NCBI RefSeq assembly: GCF_900098745.1
Contig: NZ_FQTT01000010.1
Span: forward strand, 200,557-264,556
Length of the DNA: 64,000 nt
Reading direction: 5' to 3'
Source: Actinomyces glycerinitolerans
GTDB taxonomy: Bacteria > Actinomycetota > Actinomycetes > Actinomycetales > Actinomycetaceae
The notes beneath the pieces are model-generated. The model had not been told where the DNA came from. It searched no databases and saw only the letters and a program-made list of their open reading frames with translations. Positions within the stretch are counted from its first letter, which is position 1. Each line of letters begins with the position of its first letter. Of the stretch, positions 8,849 to 17,482 are shown piece by piece. The position numbers and the translations under genes were made by a program.

Positions 8849-9781
8849 TCAGCGTCCCTCCTCCTCACGCCGGGCGCTGCGGTTCTGGAAGACCTGGATG
8901 ACGCCGGCGATGACGATAATGACGATTGTGAGCACGGTTGAGATGGCGGCGCCGTAGCCGACCTTCGACTTGTCGAAGAAGTTCAGGTAGGAGTAGTAGC
9001 TCGGCACCAGGGTGGAGCTCTCCGGACCGCCACGGGTGAGCACGTAGATGGGCGCGAACACCTTCAGCGCCGCGATGGTGCAGGTGAGCACGATCACGAA
9101 GGTCTCCGGCCGGATCTGCGGCACGGTGATGGCGCGGAAGCGCGCGAACCAGCCCGCGCCGTCGAGCTCGGCCGCCTCGTACAACTCCGGGTCCACCCGC
9201 TGCAGGGCGGACATGAAGATGACGGTCGGGTAGCCGATCTGGATCCAGATGAGCACGAACATGACCGAGCCCAACGCCGTCGAGGTGGAACCCAGCCAGT
9301 TGGGCGGGTCGGTGACACCCAGGCCGCGCAGAATCGTGTTGACCGCACCCGTCTGGGAGTTGAGGATCCAGTTCCACACGATGCCGGCCACGGAGATCGG
9401 CAGGATCTGCGGCAGGTAGTACATGGCGCGCAGCGTCGCGGCGGTACGAGAGCCGAAGTGCTTGCCGATGTAGTCGAACAGGACGGCAGCCAGCACCAGC
9501 CCGATGAGCGTCGGGATGATGACCATGGCCACGATCATCGACAACGAGTTGCGGAAGGACGCCCAGAACTTCGCGTCATCCAGCAGTTGGGCATAATTGT
9601 CCAGCCCGATGAACCGCATCGGCGACATGCCGCCCTTCCAGCTGTTGAGCGAGTACCAGACGTTGAGAGCCAGCGGCACCAGAATGATGATGGTGAAGCA
9701 GACCGCTCCCGGAATGAGGTAGGGCAGGTAGGCCAGACTCCGCGACCTGCGGCGCGAGGGCCGTTCGGTTCGGGCGCGCAC
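8849..9781 (-). CDS. ABC sugar permease, MalF type
   Basis: This 310-residue permease is the partner of the MalG-type protein just downstream. It has a short basic N-terminus (RPSRRRSRSLAYLPYL), six hydrophobic segments and the EAA loop (YEAAELDGAGWFARFRAI). The start is a GTG at 9781, 2 nt after the binding-protein stop; coupling by stop/start proximity is likely. The next start is 1 nt beyond its own stop. No ATPase gene is in the cluster, as is common for CUT1 importers that share an MsmK/MalK-type ATPase. Confidence 0.9.
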   Translation of the reverse strand: MRARTERPSRRRSRSLAYLPYLIPGAVCFTIIILVPLALNVWYSLNSWKGGMSPMRFIGLDNYAQLLDDAKFWASFRNSLSMIVAMVIIPTLIGLVLAAVLFDYIGKHFGSRTAATLRAMYYLPQILPISVAGIVWNWILNSQTGAVNTILRGLGVTDPPNWLGSTSTALGSVMFVLIWIQIGYPTVIFMSALQRVDPELYEAAELDGAGWFARFRAITVPQIRPETFVIVLTCTIAALKVFAPIYVLTRGGPESSTLVPSYYSYLNFFDKSKVGYGAAISTVLTIVIIVIAGVIQVFQNRSARREEEGR

Positions 9782-9783
9782 GG

Positions 9784-11100
9784 TCAGCCCTCAATGCCCA
9801 TATCGGCCTTGCCCTCGTCATATGCGGAGCGCAGGTCGGCAAGAACCTCGTCACCGGTCTTGGAACCGTTGATGAGGGACTGCATGGCGGAGACGATCTG
9901 GTCGTAGAAGCCCGCCACCGGCCAGTCCGGGTAGAAGGCCAGGCCGTCCTGCTCGTTGATCCGAGCGAAGTTGTCGGTCATGGTGCGGGTCTTCTCGTCC
10001 TCAATGGTGGAGGGGTCGCCACTCACCGGCAGCCCGCCCTTCTCGCCGAGGATCGCCTGGACCTCATCGGACAGGGTGATGTCGATGAAGTCGTAGGCGA
10101 GTTCCTTGTTCTTGGCATTGGTCGGCACCACCCACAGGTTCCCGGAGGAGCCCGGGAACAGTTCCGTGCCCGGGAAGAGGAACTGGTCCCAGTTCTTGTC
10201 GGCCATGTCCCCGACGATCCGCCCGAACCACCAGGAGCCGGAGACGAACATGGGATAGCTGCCGTTGATGAAGGCGGTGCCGGCGTCCTCGGCGGTCAGG
10301 CCGGCGGAGTCGGCGGCGACGTACCCCTTGTCGATCCATTCCACGAGCTTGTCGGTTCCGGCCTTGATCGGGTCGGCGGTCCAGTCGACGTCGCCTTCGA
10401 AGAGCTGGTAGGCGTTGACGAAGGAACGGTCGGCGTGGGCGAGAACCAACTGGTACCAGAGCTGCCCCATGGGGTACTCCGAGCCGGCCTCGGCCAGCGG
10501 GATCTGCCCGGCGGCGACGAAGGCGTCACATACGGCCTCGAACTCCTCCAGGGTGGTCGGCACACTGAGCCCCTGGGCGTCGAACATGTCCTGGTTGTAG
10601 TAGACGAACACGTACTCGCCGTAGTTGGGGACCCCGTACCAGTCGCCGTCGCCCATGAGCCCGTCCTCACTGTAGCGGGCCGTGGTCTGCAACGAGGCCG
10701 CGAGCTTGGCGTCCCAGCCGCGTTCGGTCGCCTGCTCGGTCAGCGGCTCAATGAGTCCCTGGGAGGCGAGCTGTCCGGAGGTTGAGTTGCCCTTGTTGTA
10801 CTCCATGATGTCCGGGACGTCGTCTCCGGTCAGCACGATCTTGGCGTTCTTCTGCAGCTGCTCGAAGGTCTGATCCTCGATTTTGACGGTGACCTCGGGG
10901 TGCTGCTCCTTGAAGATCTCGATCGCACGGGCCCAGGCCTGTCCCATGGCGGAGTCGTCGGACTCGTAGTCCCAGATGGTGAAGGTGTCCGATCCCGCTC
11001 CGGATGACCCGGAGGAGCCGCAAGCGGACAGTGTCGGGCCGAGCAGGCCGGTGGCGGCCGCGGCGGCCAGGAGAGCGTTGAAGTTCCTGCGCTTCATCAT
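9784..11100 (-). CDS. Sugar ABC transporter substrate-binding lipoprotein
   Basis: This is a family 1 extracellular solute-binding protein of 438 residues. The signal peptide MMKRRNFNALLAAAAATGLL ends in a lipobox (LSAC), followed by a Gly/Ser linker. The mature domain has typical family features (FTIWDYESDDSAMGQAW, GLPVSGDPSTIEDEKTRTM). ATG codons at 11100 and 11097 are both possible, with GAGGAAAC upstream. It is 100 nt downstream of a LacI regulator gene and 2 nt upstream of the permease, so it belongs to the alpha-xyloside cluster ending in the GH31 enzyme. Ligand identity is inferred from that context. Confidence 0.9.
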   Translation of the reverse strand: MMKRRNFNALLAAAAATGLLGPTLSACGSSGSSGAGSDTFTIWDYESDDSAMGQAWARAIEIFKEQHPEVTVKIEDQTFEQLQKNAKIVLTGDDVPDIMEYNKGNSTSGQLASQGLIEPLTEQATERGWDAKLAASLQTTARYSEDGLMGDGDWYGVPNYGEYVFVYYNQDMFDAQGLSVPTTLEEFEAVCDAFVAAGQIPLAEAGSEYPMGQLWYQLVLAHADRSFVNAYQLFEGDVDWTADPIKAGTDKLVEWIDKGYVAADSAGLTAEDAGTAFINGSYPMFVSGSWWFGRIVGDMADKNWDQFLFPGTELFPGSSGNLWVVPTNAKNKELAYDFIDITLSDEVQAILGEKGGLPVSGDPSTIEDEKTRTMTDNFARINEQDGLAFYPDWPVAGFYDQIVSAMQSLINGSKTGDEVLADLRSAYDEGKADMGIEG

Positions 11101-11200
11101 GATGTTTCCTCTTCATTGAGTGCGGGCACTCCGCTGGGGAGTGGTGATGGGGCCCGACGCCGGTGGGCGCCGGGAGATTGTGGGTTTCAGCGGGCTGTAT

Positions 11201-12265
11201 TCAGCTGCTGCTCTTCTCGCGCGGATGGTTGCCTTCCAGGTCGGCTCCCGGGGCGGGGCCGAGACTCTCGCCCTCGACCACCGAGCACGTCACCAGCTGG
11301 TGGCAGTCGGCCGGGTCGAGGTGCTCGTCGAGGATGGCCAGCAGGGCGCGAGCGGCGAAGGCGCCCATGCGCTCGCCGGGCGCATGCGTCGTCGTCAGTG
11401 CGGGGGTTGTCATGGCACCGAGCGTCGGGGAGGAGACCGCGCCGACCACGGAGATATCCCGGGGAACCCTTAGTCCTTGCGCCTGCAGTCCGGCGAGCAG
11501 TCCGAGGGCGGCCATGTCATTCATGACCACCACCCCGGTGGGAGGTTCCTCCAGTGCGGCCAGTTCGCGGGCAAGCGCCTGGCCCGCCTGGGGACTGGCG
11601 TCGCAGTGGAAGGCGAGCGGCTCCAACGCACGGTTGTTCATCGCCCGCAGGTATCCCTGTCGTCCCCTTACCGCCGGCCCATAGCCCGTCTCCGCCTGGG
11701 ATGCAGGACGTCCAATGAAGGCGATGCGGCGGTGGCCGAGGCAATACAGCTCGCCGACGGCGTCGTCGACGGTGCGCTCGAAGTCGATATCTACGTATGC
11801 CAGGCCCGTAGGATCGGCGGTGCGTCCAACCATGACGAATGGCAGCCGGGCACGTTTGAGTGCGGCGACTCGCGGATCGTCCACCTCCACTTCGACGAGC
11901 AGCACGCCGTCGGCCTTGCCCTGCCGCACCAGCGCCACCAACTCCGCGCCCGCCTCGGTCTCCTCCAACGGCCAGACGGCAAGGCTGTAGCCGTGGCGGG
12001 CGGCCTCGTGCTGAGCACCACGGACGATCTCGAAAACCGTCTCACCCATCGCGGTGTCGAAGCGCGGAAAGGTCATGGCCAAGGTGTGGGAACGGTGGCT
12101 GGCGAGCCCGCGCGCCATGGCGTTCGGCTGGTAGTTGAGTTCCTCCATTGCAGCACGGACGCGCCGGGCGGTCTCCGGAGCCACCGGACGCGCACCAGAA
12201 AGGGTGTAGGAGACGGTTGACACGGCAACGTTGGCCCGTCGGGCCACATCCTGCATGGTCGTCAT
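11201..12265 (-). CDS. LacI-family transcriptional regulator (alpha-xyloside cluster)
   Basis: The protein has an N-terminal LacI helix-turn-helix (MTTMQDVARRANVAVSTVSY, then PETARRVRAAMEELNYQPN hinge) and a periplasmic-binding-protein-like sensor domain. I use the ATG at 12265, because AGGAGG lies 5 nt upstream and the HTH follows directly; the frame continues to 12400 but that stretch looks non-coding. Length is then 354 residues, usual for LacI. It is the first gene of the run leading to binding protein, permeases and the GH31 alpha-xylosidase. Two TCGAAGCG-type palindromes upstream (12410-12436) are probable operators, so it is likely autoregulated and controls the cluster. The inducer is unknown. 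Confidence 0.9.
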   Translation of the reverse strand: MTTMQDVARRANVAVSTVSYTLSGARPVAPETARRVRAAMEELNYQPNAMARGLASHRSHTLAMTFPRFDTAMGETVFEIVRGAQHEAARHGYSLAVWPLEETEAGAELVALVRQGKADGVLLVEVEVDDPRVAALKRARLPFVMVGRTADPTGLAYVDIDFERTVDDAVGELYCLGHRRIAFIGRPASQAETGYGPAVRGRQGYLRAMNNRALEPLAFHCDASPQAGQALARELAALEEPPTGVVVMNDMAALGLLAGLQAQGLRVPRDISVVGAVSSPTLGAMTTPALTTTHAPGERMGAFAARALLAILDEHLDPADCHQLVTCSVVEGESLGPAPGADLEGNHPREKSSS

Positions 12266-12607
12266 GCCTGCCTCCTCGATCCGATCGGCGTATCCGCGTC
12301 CCGGCGCTGTCCTTGCCGCGCACAGGCAGCACCGGAAGCACCCCGGCCGCTGCCCGACCTGCGCCCGCGAACCACTACGCGCGTCGGATCTCGTTGACAT
12401 TCCAACGTTCGAAGCGTTTCGTCGAAGCGCTTCGAATAGTGTGCAACGCGCCCTCGGCCGGGGTCAACGCGACGGCGAAAAGATCGAAATTTCGATGTCT
12501 GGCACTTCACCCCTGCGGCGGTCCCGGGAACACCACCTCGCCCGTCCTCCACGGCCGCCGCTGGGGAGAATCTGCAGCAGTCGTGTCGGCTGACTTAGCA
12601 TTGGGCC
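12266..12607. promoter_or_regulatory. Divergent promoter region between LacI and SorC regulators
   Basis: This 342-nt spacer has no credible gene. Besides the LacI operators at 12410-12436 I see no clear conserved promoter hexamers. The SorC gene starts at the right end with a GTG and no strong Shine-Dalgarno. Confidence 0.55.
12410..12436. promoter_or_regulatory. Tandem LacI-type operators
   Basis: TCGAAGCGCTTCGA (12423-12436) is a perfect 14-bp palindrome with the CG centre typical of LacI operators. A near copy, TCGAAGCGTTTCGT (12410-12423), abuts it. They lie about 145-170 nt upstream of the LacI start at 12265, consistent with autoregulation. Confidence 0.7.
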
Positions 12608-13564
12608 GTGGGCCAGGACAGCACGCGGGGCGATGTCGAACTGCTGCTGAGGGTGGCGCGCATGTACTACGAGCAGCACCTCACCCAGGCGGACATCGCC
12701 CGCGAGATCGGCTATTCACGCCCCAGCGTCTCGCGGCTACTCAATCGCGCCCGTGAACAGGGGATCGTGCAAGTCACCATCTCCCACCCGCTCGAACACA
12801 TCTTGTCGGTGGAGAAGCGCCTGCGCGAGAGACTGCCACTCAAGGCGGTCCGGGTCGCCGAGGTCAACGGGACCGATGTGATCGGCGCCGTCGGACAAGC
12901 CGCCGCCGAACTGCTGGTCGACTCGGTCGCGAACGGACAGGTAGTCGCCGTCGGCAACGGACGCTCCATACAGGCCGCCGCCCAGCGCATCCCGCAAATA
13001 CCGCGAGTGGACTGCACAATCGTTCAGCTACTCGGTTCGATTCCAGGCGGCCTGCCCTCCTGGGGCCGCGACGCGCCGACCATTTGCACCCGCATTGCCA
13101 GCCAGCTTGGCGCCAAGGTGTCCCGCATGCCGGTTCCATTGATCGTGGACGATCCCTCGCTGTTGCGGCCGCTCATGCGCGAGGAGAAGGTGGCCACCAC
13201 GCTGGCTTTGGCTGCGCGCGCCGACGTGGCGCTCGTAGGCGTGGCCGGAGTGGAGGCGAAGGGCGCGGGTAACATCCTGGCCGAGTACCTCACCCCGGAC
13301 GTACGTGAGGCCATTCGCGCGGGTGGCGCAGTGGGACACATCCTCGATCACCATTACGACGCCTACGGCAATCCCGTTCCCACGCCGCTGACCCCGCGCA
13401 CACTGGCGCTGCCCCTGGATGAGTTGCGGCGCATCCCACTGGTCATCGGGGCGGCCGGCGGTGAGGACAAGGTGGAGGCGATTGTCGGAGCAGTGCGCGG
13501 CGGCATCCTGAGCGCGCTGGCCACCGACTACCAGACCGCCCTGTCAATCCTCGACATGCTCTGA
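12608..13564 (+). CDS. SorC-family (sugar-binding) transcriptional regulator
   Basis: The 318-residue protein has an N-terminal helix-turn-helix (LTQADIAREIGYSRPSVSRL, about residues 24-45) and a long C-terminal sugar-phosphate-binding domain of the SorC/DeoR effector type (IGAVGQAAAELLVDSVANGQ, LPLDELRRIPLVIGAAGG). The start is a GTG at 12608. SorC proteins are usually repressors released by a phosphorylated sugar. No catabolic gene follows on this strand. The nearest plausible target is the PTS-aldolase-DhaKL cluster at 15.8-20.4 kb, whose upstream region carries TGAACA-nn-TGTTCA sites; that link is inference. Confidence 0.9.
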   Translation: MGQDSTRGDVELLLRVARMYYEQHLTQADIAREIGYSRPSVSRLLNRAREQGIVQVTISHPLEHILSVEKRLRERLPLKAVRVAEVNGTDVIGAVGQAAAELLVDSVANGQVVAVGNGRSIQAAAQRIPQIPRVDCTIVQLLGSIPGGLPSWGRDAPTICTRIASQLGAKVSRMPVPLIVDDPSLLRPLMREEKVATTLALAARADVALVGVAGVEAKGAGNILAEYLTPDVREAIRAGGAVGHILDHHYDAYGNPVPTPLTPRTLALPLDELRRIPLVIGAAGGEDKVEAIVGAVRGGILSALATDYQTALSILDML

Positions 13565-13688
13565 ACCGGAGGCCACCCGCGTACCGGGCCGGGAGGGATC
13601 AGAGCAAGTATGCGGTTGGGCGTTGCCGGGACTGAGTCATCTCACATCGCAAGCCATCGGTGCCAGCGCATGTTCACCGATCACCGCA

Positions 13689-14639
13689 CTAATCCGTATC
13701 CACCTGTGGAACCGCTGCGCGCTTACGGTGGTAGAGCAGGTAGGCACCTACGCGGGCGCGCAGGCTCGGGCGCACCTCGTGCGGCCAGCGACGGGCGACG
13801 TAGGAGATGGCGTCGTCCACTTCGAGCCGCTGCGTGGAATTGCCGACGCGTACCCATAGTTCGGTGCCACCATTGCCCTTCGGGCCCTTGAGGTACACGG
13901 GGACGGGCGAAGGCGGCACCGTCACCCGGCACACCTCGCCGGCCCCGTCAGCGGCCGACGCAAAGTCCAGGCGCGGCAGCGCCGCGGCGTTTGTACCCAG
14001 CCGCACTCGCCACAGGCTGCGTAGGAACAGCTCGAAGCGGTCGGCGTCGGGCTGGCGCAGAGTGGCGTAGTCCGGGGCCAGGCCAATCAGGCGCCCGTCG
14101 TCGTCGACGCCCAGCAGCAGGGTGCCTCCCCGGGAGTTGAGGAAGGCGGCCACGGTCTTGGCCACCACCGTTTCCATGGCATCGTCGCGCTTGCCGGTGT
14201 GCATGTTCACGCGGGCGGAGGACTTCAGCTCCAGCCGTTCCGACTCACCCCGCCGGGCCACCTCGGCGATCGGGTCCAGCGGCGGCTCATGCTGGATGCG
14301 GGTTATGACCAGCGCGGTTATTCCCACGACGATTACCGCGACTACGACGGCCGAGGCCAGCATCCGCGGCGCCCACAGATAGTCCTCGTTGAACAGCCAG
14401 GCGCCGCCGGCGAACCCGGCCCACAGGCCGATCAGGGCAGTGAGGGTGGCCGTGGAGGTAGAGATCTGGGCTCGACGCCGTACCAGGTGAGAGGCGAAGC
14501 GACCGGCCAGATAGGCGACCAGCAGCGCCACCGGCTGAATGAGGACGGCGAACAGTAGCACCGGGCTGCGCGGTGCCGGCGGGAGGGCGGTGGCGTTTAG
14601 CGGCAGGACACTAAGCAGGCCTGTGAACGAGACGGGCAT
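13689..14639 (-). CDS. Membrane protein with Schlafen AlbA_2 domain
   Basis: The 316-residue protein has about four hydrophobic segments in residues 1-110 (for example VLLFAVLIQPVALLVAYLAG and VVVAVIVVGITALVI). Then comes an AlbA_2 module: ESERLELKSSARVN, a METVVAKTVAAFLNSRGG helix, and GGTLLLGVDDDGRLIGLAPDY. AlbA_2/Slf domains occur in putative DNA- or RNA-binding regulators and helicases, usually in soluble proteins; fusion to a membrane anchor is less common. It is 25 nt downstream of the aldo/keto reductase stop on the same strand and convergent with the SorC regulator. Function unknown. Domain call is good, role is not. Confidence 0.75.
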   Translation of the reverse strand: MPVSFTGLLSVLPLNATALPPAPRSPVLLFAVLIQPVALLVAYLAGRFASHLVRRRAQISTSTATLTALIGLWAGFAGGAWLFNEDYLWAPRMLASAVVVAVIVVGITALVITRIQHEPPLDPIAEVARRGESERLELKSSARVNMHTGKRDDAMETVVAKTVAAFLNSRGGTLLLGVDDDGRLIGLAPDYATLRQPDADRFELFLRSLWRVRLGTNAAALPRLDFASAADGAGEVCRVTVPPSPVPVYLKGPKGNGGTELWVRVGNSTQRLEVDDAISYVARRWPHEVRPSLRARVGAYLLYHRKRAAVPQVDTD

Positions 14640-14664
14640 AGTGCCTCAGCGTAGGGCAGTACCT

Positions 14665-15723
14665 TCAGCCGCAATCCCGCAGGTGCCGAGCCAACAACGT
14701 CAGGTCGGCCGGGCTCAACCGGTCCGCGGCGTTCAGGTGGTGCCAGAACGGGTAGGGCAGCCCGGTTGCGCTGACCTGTTCCAGCCGCTCCATCTCCTCA
14801 GCTGTGAGCGCCAAGTCAACCGCACCGAGGTTCTGCCGCAACTGTTGCTCATTGCGCGCCCCTACGATCACCGAGGTGACCGCCGGCTTGGCCAGGACGT
14901 AGGCAAGGGCCACCTGACTCGGTGCGACACCGTGCCCGTCGGCGATCGCCACGAGTTCCTCGACGATGTCGTAGAGGACCTCGACGTCATACACCGGCGG
15001 CTCATTCCAGCCCTCAACGTGGCGGCTGCCGGCGGGCGCGTCGACTCCGCGACGGTACTTGCCGGTCAACAGCCCGCCGGCCAGCGGGCTCCACACCAGG
15101 ATGCCTATACCCTGGTCCACCGCGGCGGGCACGATCTCATGCTCGATATCCCGGGTCTGCACGGAGTAGTGCACCTGGTTGCTGACGAACGGGGTCAGGC
15201 CGTGACGGTCGGCGGTCCACAGGGATTTCATCATGTGCCAGGCCGCATAGTTGGAGCAGCCGATGTAGCGCACCTTGCCCGCGTGTACCAGATCGTCCAG
15301 AGCGGTAAGCGTCTCCTCCAGGGGCGTGACCCCGTCCCACTCGTGCACCTGGTAGAGGTCGATGTGGTCAGTGCCCAGGCGGCGCAGGCTCGCCTCCACA
15401 CTGCGCATGATGTGATGCCGGGACAGGCCGGCGTCATTGGGACCCTCCCCCATGGGCATCCGCACCTTGGTGGCGATCAGGACGTCGTCGCGCTCCGCGC
15501 CGAGCGCCCTGCCGAGGATCTCCTCGGAAAGTCCGGCGGAGTACATGTCGGCGGTGTCGAAGAGGTTCACTCCGGCGTCGCGCGCTATGTCGATTTGCCG
15601 ACGCGCTCCGTCCACATCAATCTGCCCCACGGTACGCGCAAACCCGGTACCACCAAAGCCCATGGTGCCCAAGGTGATGGTCGAGACCCGTAGGCCGCTT
15701 TTGCCCAGCTGTCTGTATTCCAT
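14665..15723 (-). CDS. Aldo/keto reductase
   Basis: This 352-residue NADPH-dependent oxidoreductase of the AKR superfamily keeps the catalytic tetrad: Asp56 and Tyr61 (NLFDTADMYSAG), Lys86 (IATKV) and His127 (YQVHEWD). The N-terminal MEYRQLGKSGLRVSTITLGT is the usual AKR opening, and the C-terminal NADPH-binding stretch is present (SVIVGARNEQQLRQNL). Length fits the family. It lies 75 nt downstream of dhaL, but a strong hairpin (15743-15790) lies in that gap, so it is probably a separate transcript. A role in reducing an aldehyde released by the neighbouring aldolase is possible but unproven. Confidence 0.9.
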   Translation of the reverse strand: MEYRQLGKSGLRVSTITLGTMGFGGTGFARTVGQIDVDGARRQIDIARDAGVNLFDTADMYSAGLSEEILGRALGAERDDVLIATKVRMPMGEGPNDAGLSRHHIMRSVEASLRRLGTDHIDLYQVHEWDGVTPLEETLTALDDLVHAGKVRYIGCSNYAAWHMMKSLWTADRHGLTPFVSNQVHYSVQTRDIEHEIVPAAVDQGIGILVWSPLAGGLLTGKYRRGVDAPAGSRHVEGWNEPPVYDVEVLYDIVEELVAIADGHGVAPSQVALAYVLAKPAVTSVIVGARNEQQLRQNLGAVDLALTAEEMERLEQVSATGLPYPFWHHLNAADRLSPADLTLLARHLRDCG

Positions 15724-15742
15724 GACACATACGGTACGAGCC

Positions 15743-15790
15743 GATCTGCGGGGACGGAAGGGCTTTCTGTGCCTCCCGCCCCCGCAGATC
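15743..15790 (-). terminator. Terminator after dhaL
   Basis: An 11-bp perfect stem (GATCTGCGGGG at 15743-15753 with its complement at 15780-15790) encloses an imperfect inner stem (GGAAGG with CCTCCC). It starts 8 nt past the dhaL stop and ends 19 nt before the reductase start. Confidence 0.75.
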
Positions 15791-15798
15791 CGCGGTCC

Positions 15799-16437
15799 TC
15801 AGACCGCCCAGGCGGCCAGCCCCTCGAAGATGAGGCGGCCGACGACGGAGCCGCCGTCGAGCACCCCGATGCTGCGGGAAGCTGAGTAGGCGGCGCGTCC
15901 GTGCACGGCCTCCATCTCCCGGGTGGACTCCGAACCCTGGGCGGCCGCCTCGGCAGCGCGTCGCAAAAGCTCCGTCAACGCGGCTCCGCCCCCGTCGACG
16001 GCGCCGGCGCCCTCCACGAGGGCCGTCGCCCCGGGCGCGAGCGCATCCAGGATGGTTTTCTCCCCCGGCTTTGACTCGGCCTTTTCCATAATGGCCTCCA
16101 CGCCCGCCTGCACGGCCTGCGCGGCGGTAACAACGTTGGTCTCAGTCTTTCCGCGCAGCGTCCGCGCCATACCCATCATCCCGAAGCTGAGGATGGTTCC
16201 CAATGACGACGGCGCCGCACTGTTGAACGCCTTGGCCGCCCCGCGCAGTAGCTGTCCGAGATCGGCCTGTTCCTGGGTGGCAAGGTATTCGGCGAGCGCC
16301 TTGAAGCCGTCATCCATGGAGATGCCCAGATCACCATCTCCGTTAACCTGATCCAGGGAGACCAGATAGTCACGATTCTCGGCCATCAGGGCGCTGATTT
16401 CACCGACGATTGCCGCAAGTGATTCACGGTTCAGCAT
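15799..16437 (-). CDS. dhaL: Dihydroxyacetone kinase subunit DhaL-like
   Basis: The protein has 212 residues, all-alpha, and belongs to the nucleotide-binding L subunit family of dihydroxyacetone kinases. The Mg-ADP/ATP-binding motif is NGDGDLGISM (residues 32-41), and SSLGTILSFGMMGMA follows. PTS-dependent DhaL proteins normally have GDxDHG; here the His is Leu37, closer to ATP-dependent or tetrulose-kinase types (inference from family patterns). The ATG at 16437 follows GTGAGG; a GTG at 16449 is possible but overlaps dhaK. It lies 8 nt after the dhaK stop, so the two are translated together. No DhaM phosphotransferase subunit is in the window. The true substrate may be another ketose rather than dihydroxyacetone. 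Confidence 0.88.
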   Translation of the reverse strand: MLNRESLAAIVGEISALMAENRDYLVSLDQVNGDGDLGISMDDGFKALAEYLATQEQADLGQLLRGAAKAFNSAAPSSLGTILSFGMMGMARTLRGKTETNVVTAAQAVQAGVEAIMEKAESKPGEKTILDALAPGATALVEGAGAVDGGGAALTELLRRAAEAAAQGSESTREMEAVHGRAAYSASRSIGVLDGGSVVGRLIFEGLAAWAV

Positions 16438-16445
16438 TTTGACCC

Positions 16446-17453
16446 TCACTTGTTCGCGTTGGTGTAGAAGGGCGTGGCGGCCGGAGCGCGCAGCAATTCC
16501 TTCAGTTCTGCGTCAAGCTTGAAAACTGACACCGACAGACCGGCCATCTCCATCGACGTGGCGAACTCGCCCACGTGCGGCATCACCACCGCGACTCCGC
16601 GTTCGGCCAGCCGCGCGTGCACGGAGCGGTACACGATGAGCTGTTCCTCCAGCGGGGTGCCGCCCAGACCGTTGATCATCACCGAAACCTCGTCCCCGGC
16701 ATTCAGCGGCATGTCCGCCTCGATGGTCTCAAGGATGAGGCGAGCGATCTCGTCTGCGGTCATCATGGGACGCACTTCGATGCCGGCCTCCCCGTGGATG
16801 CCCATGCCGATCTCGATCTGCCCCTCCTCAATGGTGAAGGTCGGTTGCCCGACCTTGGGGACAATGCACGGGGACAGCGCCACGCCCATGGTACGGATGT
16901 TGTCCAGGGCACGAGCCGTGACAGCGGTGACCTCGTCAAGCGTCATCATCCGTTCGGCCGCTGCCCCGGCGATCTTGAACGCGTAGACCAGCCCGGCCAC
17001 GCCCCGGCGCTTGTCGGCGCGATCCTTCGGGGAACTGGCGACGTCGTCGCGACCGAGCAGCTGGCGGGTCTCGATGTCGTCGAACTCGACATCCTCGCAG
17101 GCCATGCGGAAATTGAAGACATCGCCGTTGTAGTTTCCGTACAGGCACAGGACGCCGGCGCCACGGTCACAGGCGCGGATCATGTCGGCCATCTTCTCGG
17201 CGGCCGGTGAGGCGAAGACCTCGCCGACGGCGCATCCGTCAAGCATTCCCTGCCCGACGTAGCCGAGGAACAGAGGCAGGTGGCCGCTGCCCCCGGCCGT
17301 TACAATGCCTACCTTGCCCTCCGGTGCCGGGTAGCGTGAGACGAGCACTCGGAAGTCGCCGTCGAGCAGACCCACGCGGTCGCCGTATGCCGCTTCGATG
17401 CCCTCCATCGTGTCGCGGACGAAGGTGTCCGCACTGTTGAGAATCTTCTTCAT
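16446..17453 (-). CDS. dhaK: Dihydroxyacetone kinase subunit DhaK-like
   Basis: This 335-residue kinase subunit binds the ketone substrate covalently through a His. Landmarks: AGGSGHLPLFLGYVGQG (His58), NYNGDVFNF (Asp111), and GIHGEAGIEV with His220, the equivalent of the hemiaminal-forming His. I use the ATG at 17453 (MKKILNSADT) with GGGAGAG upstream; the frame to 17525 overlaps the aldolase gene and does not look coding. It is 29 nt after the aldolase stop and 8 nt before dhaL. Expected reaction: phosphorylation of dihydroxyacetone or a related ketose such as erythrulose. Context with a galactitol-type PTS and a class II aldolase points to a sugar or sugar-alcohol pathway. Confidence 0.9.
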   Translation of the reverse strand: MKKILNSADTFVRDTMEGIEAAYGDRVGLLDGDFRVLVSRYPAPEGKVGIVTAGGSGHLPLFLGYVGQGMLDGCAVGEVFASPAAEKMADMIRACDRGAGVLCLYGNYNGDVFNFRMACEDVEFDDIETRQLLGRDDVASSPKDRADKRRGVAGLVYAFKIAGAAAERMMTLDEVTAVTARALDNIRTMGVALSPCIVPKVGQPTFTIEEGQIEIGMGIHGEAGIEVRPMMTADEIARLILETIEADMPLNAGDEVSVMINGLGGTPLEEQLIVYRSVHARLAERGVAVVMPHVGEFATSMEMAGLSVSVFKLDAELKELLRAPAATPFYTNANK

Positions 17454-17482
17454 CGTTCTCTCCCAGAGTTCTACAGGTCGGT

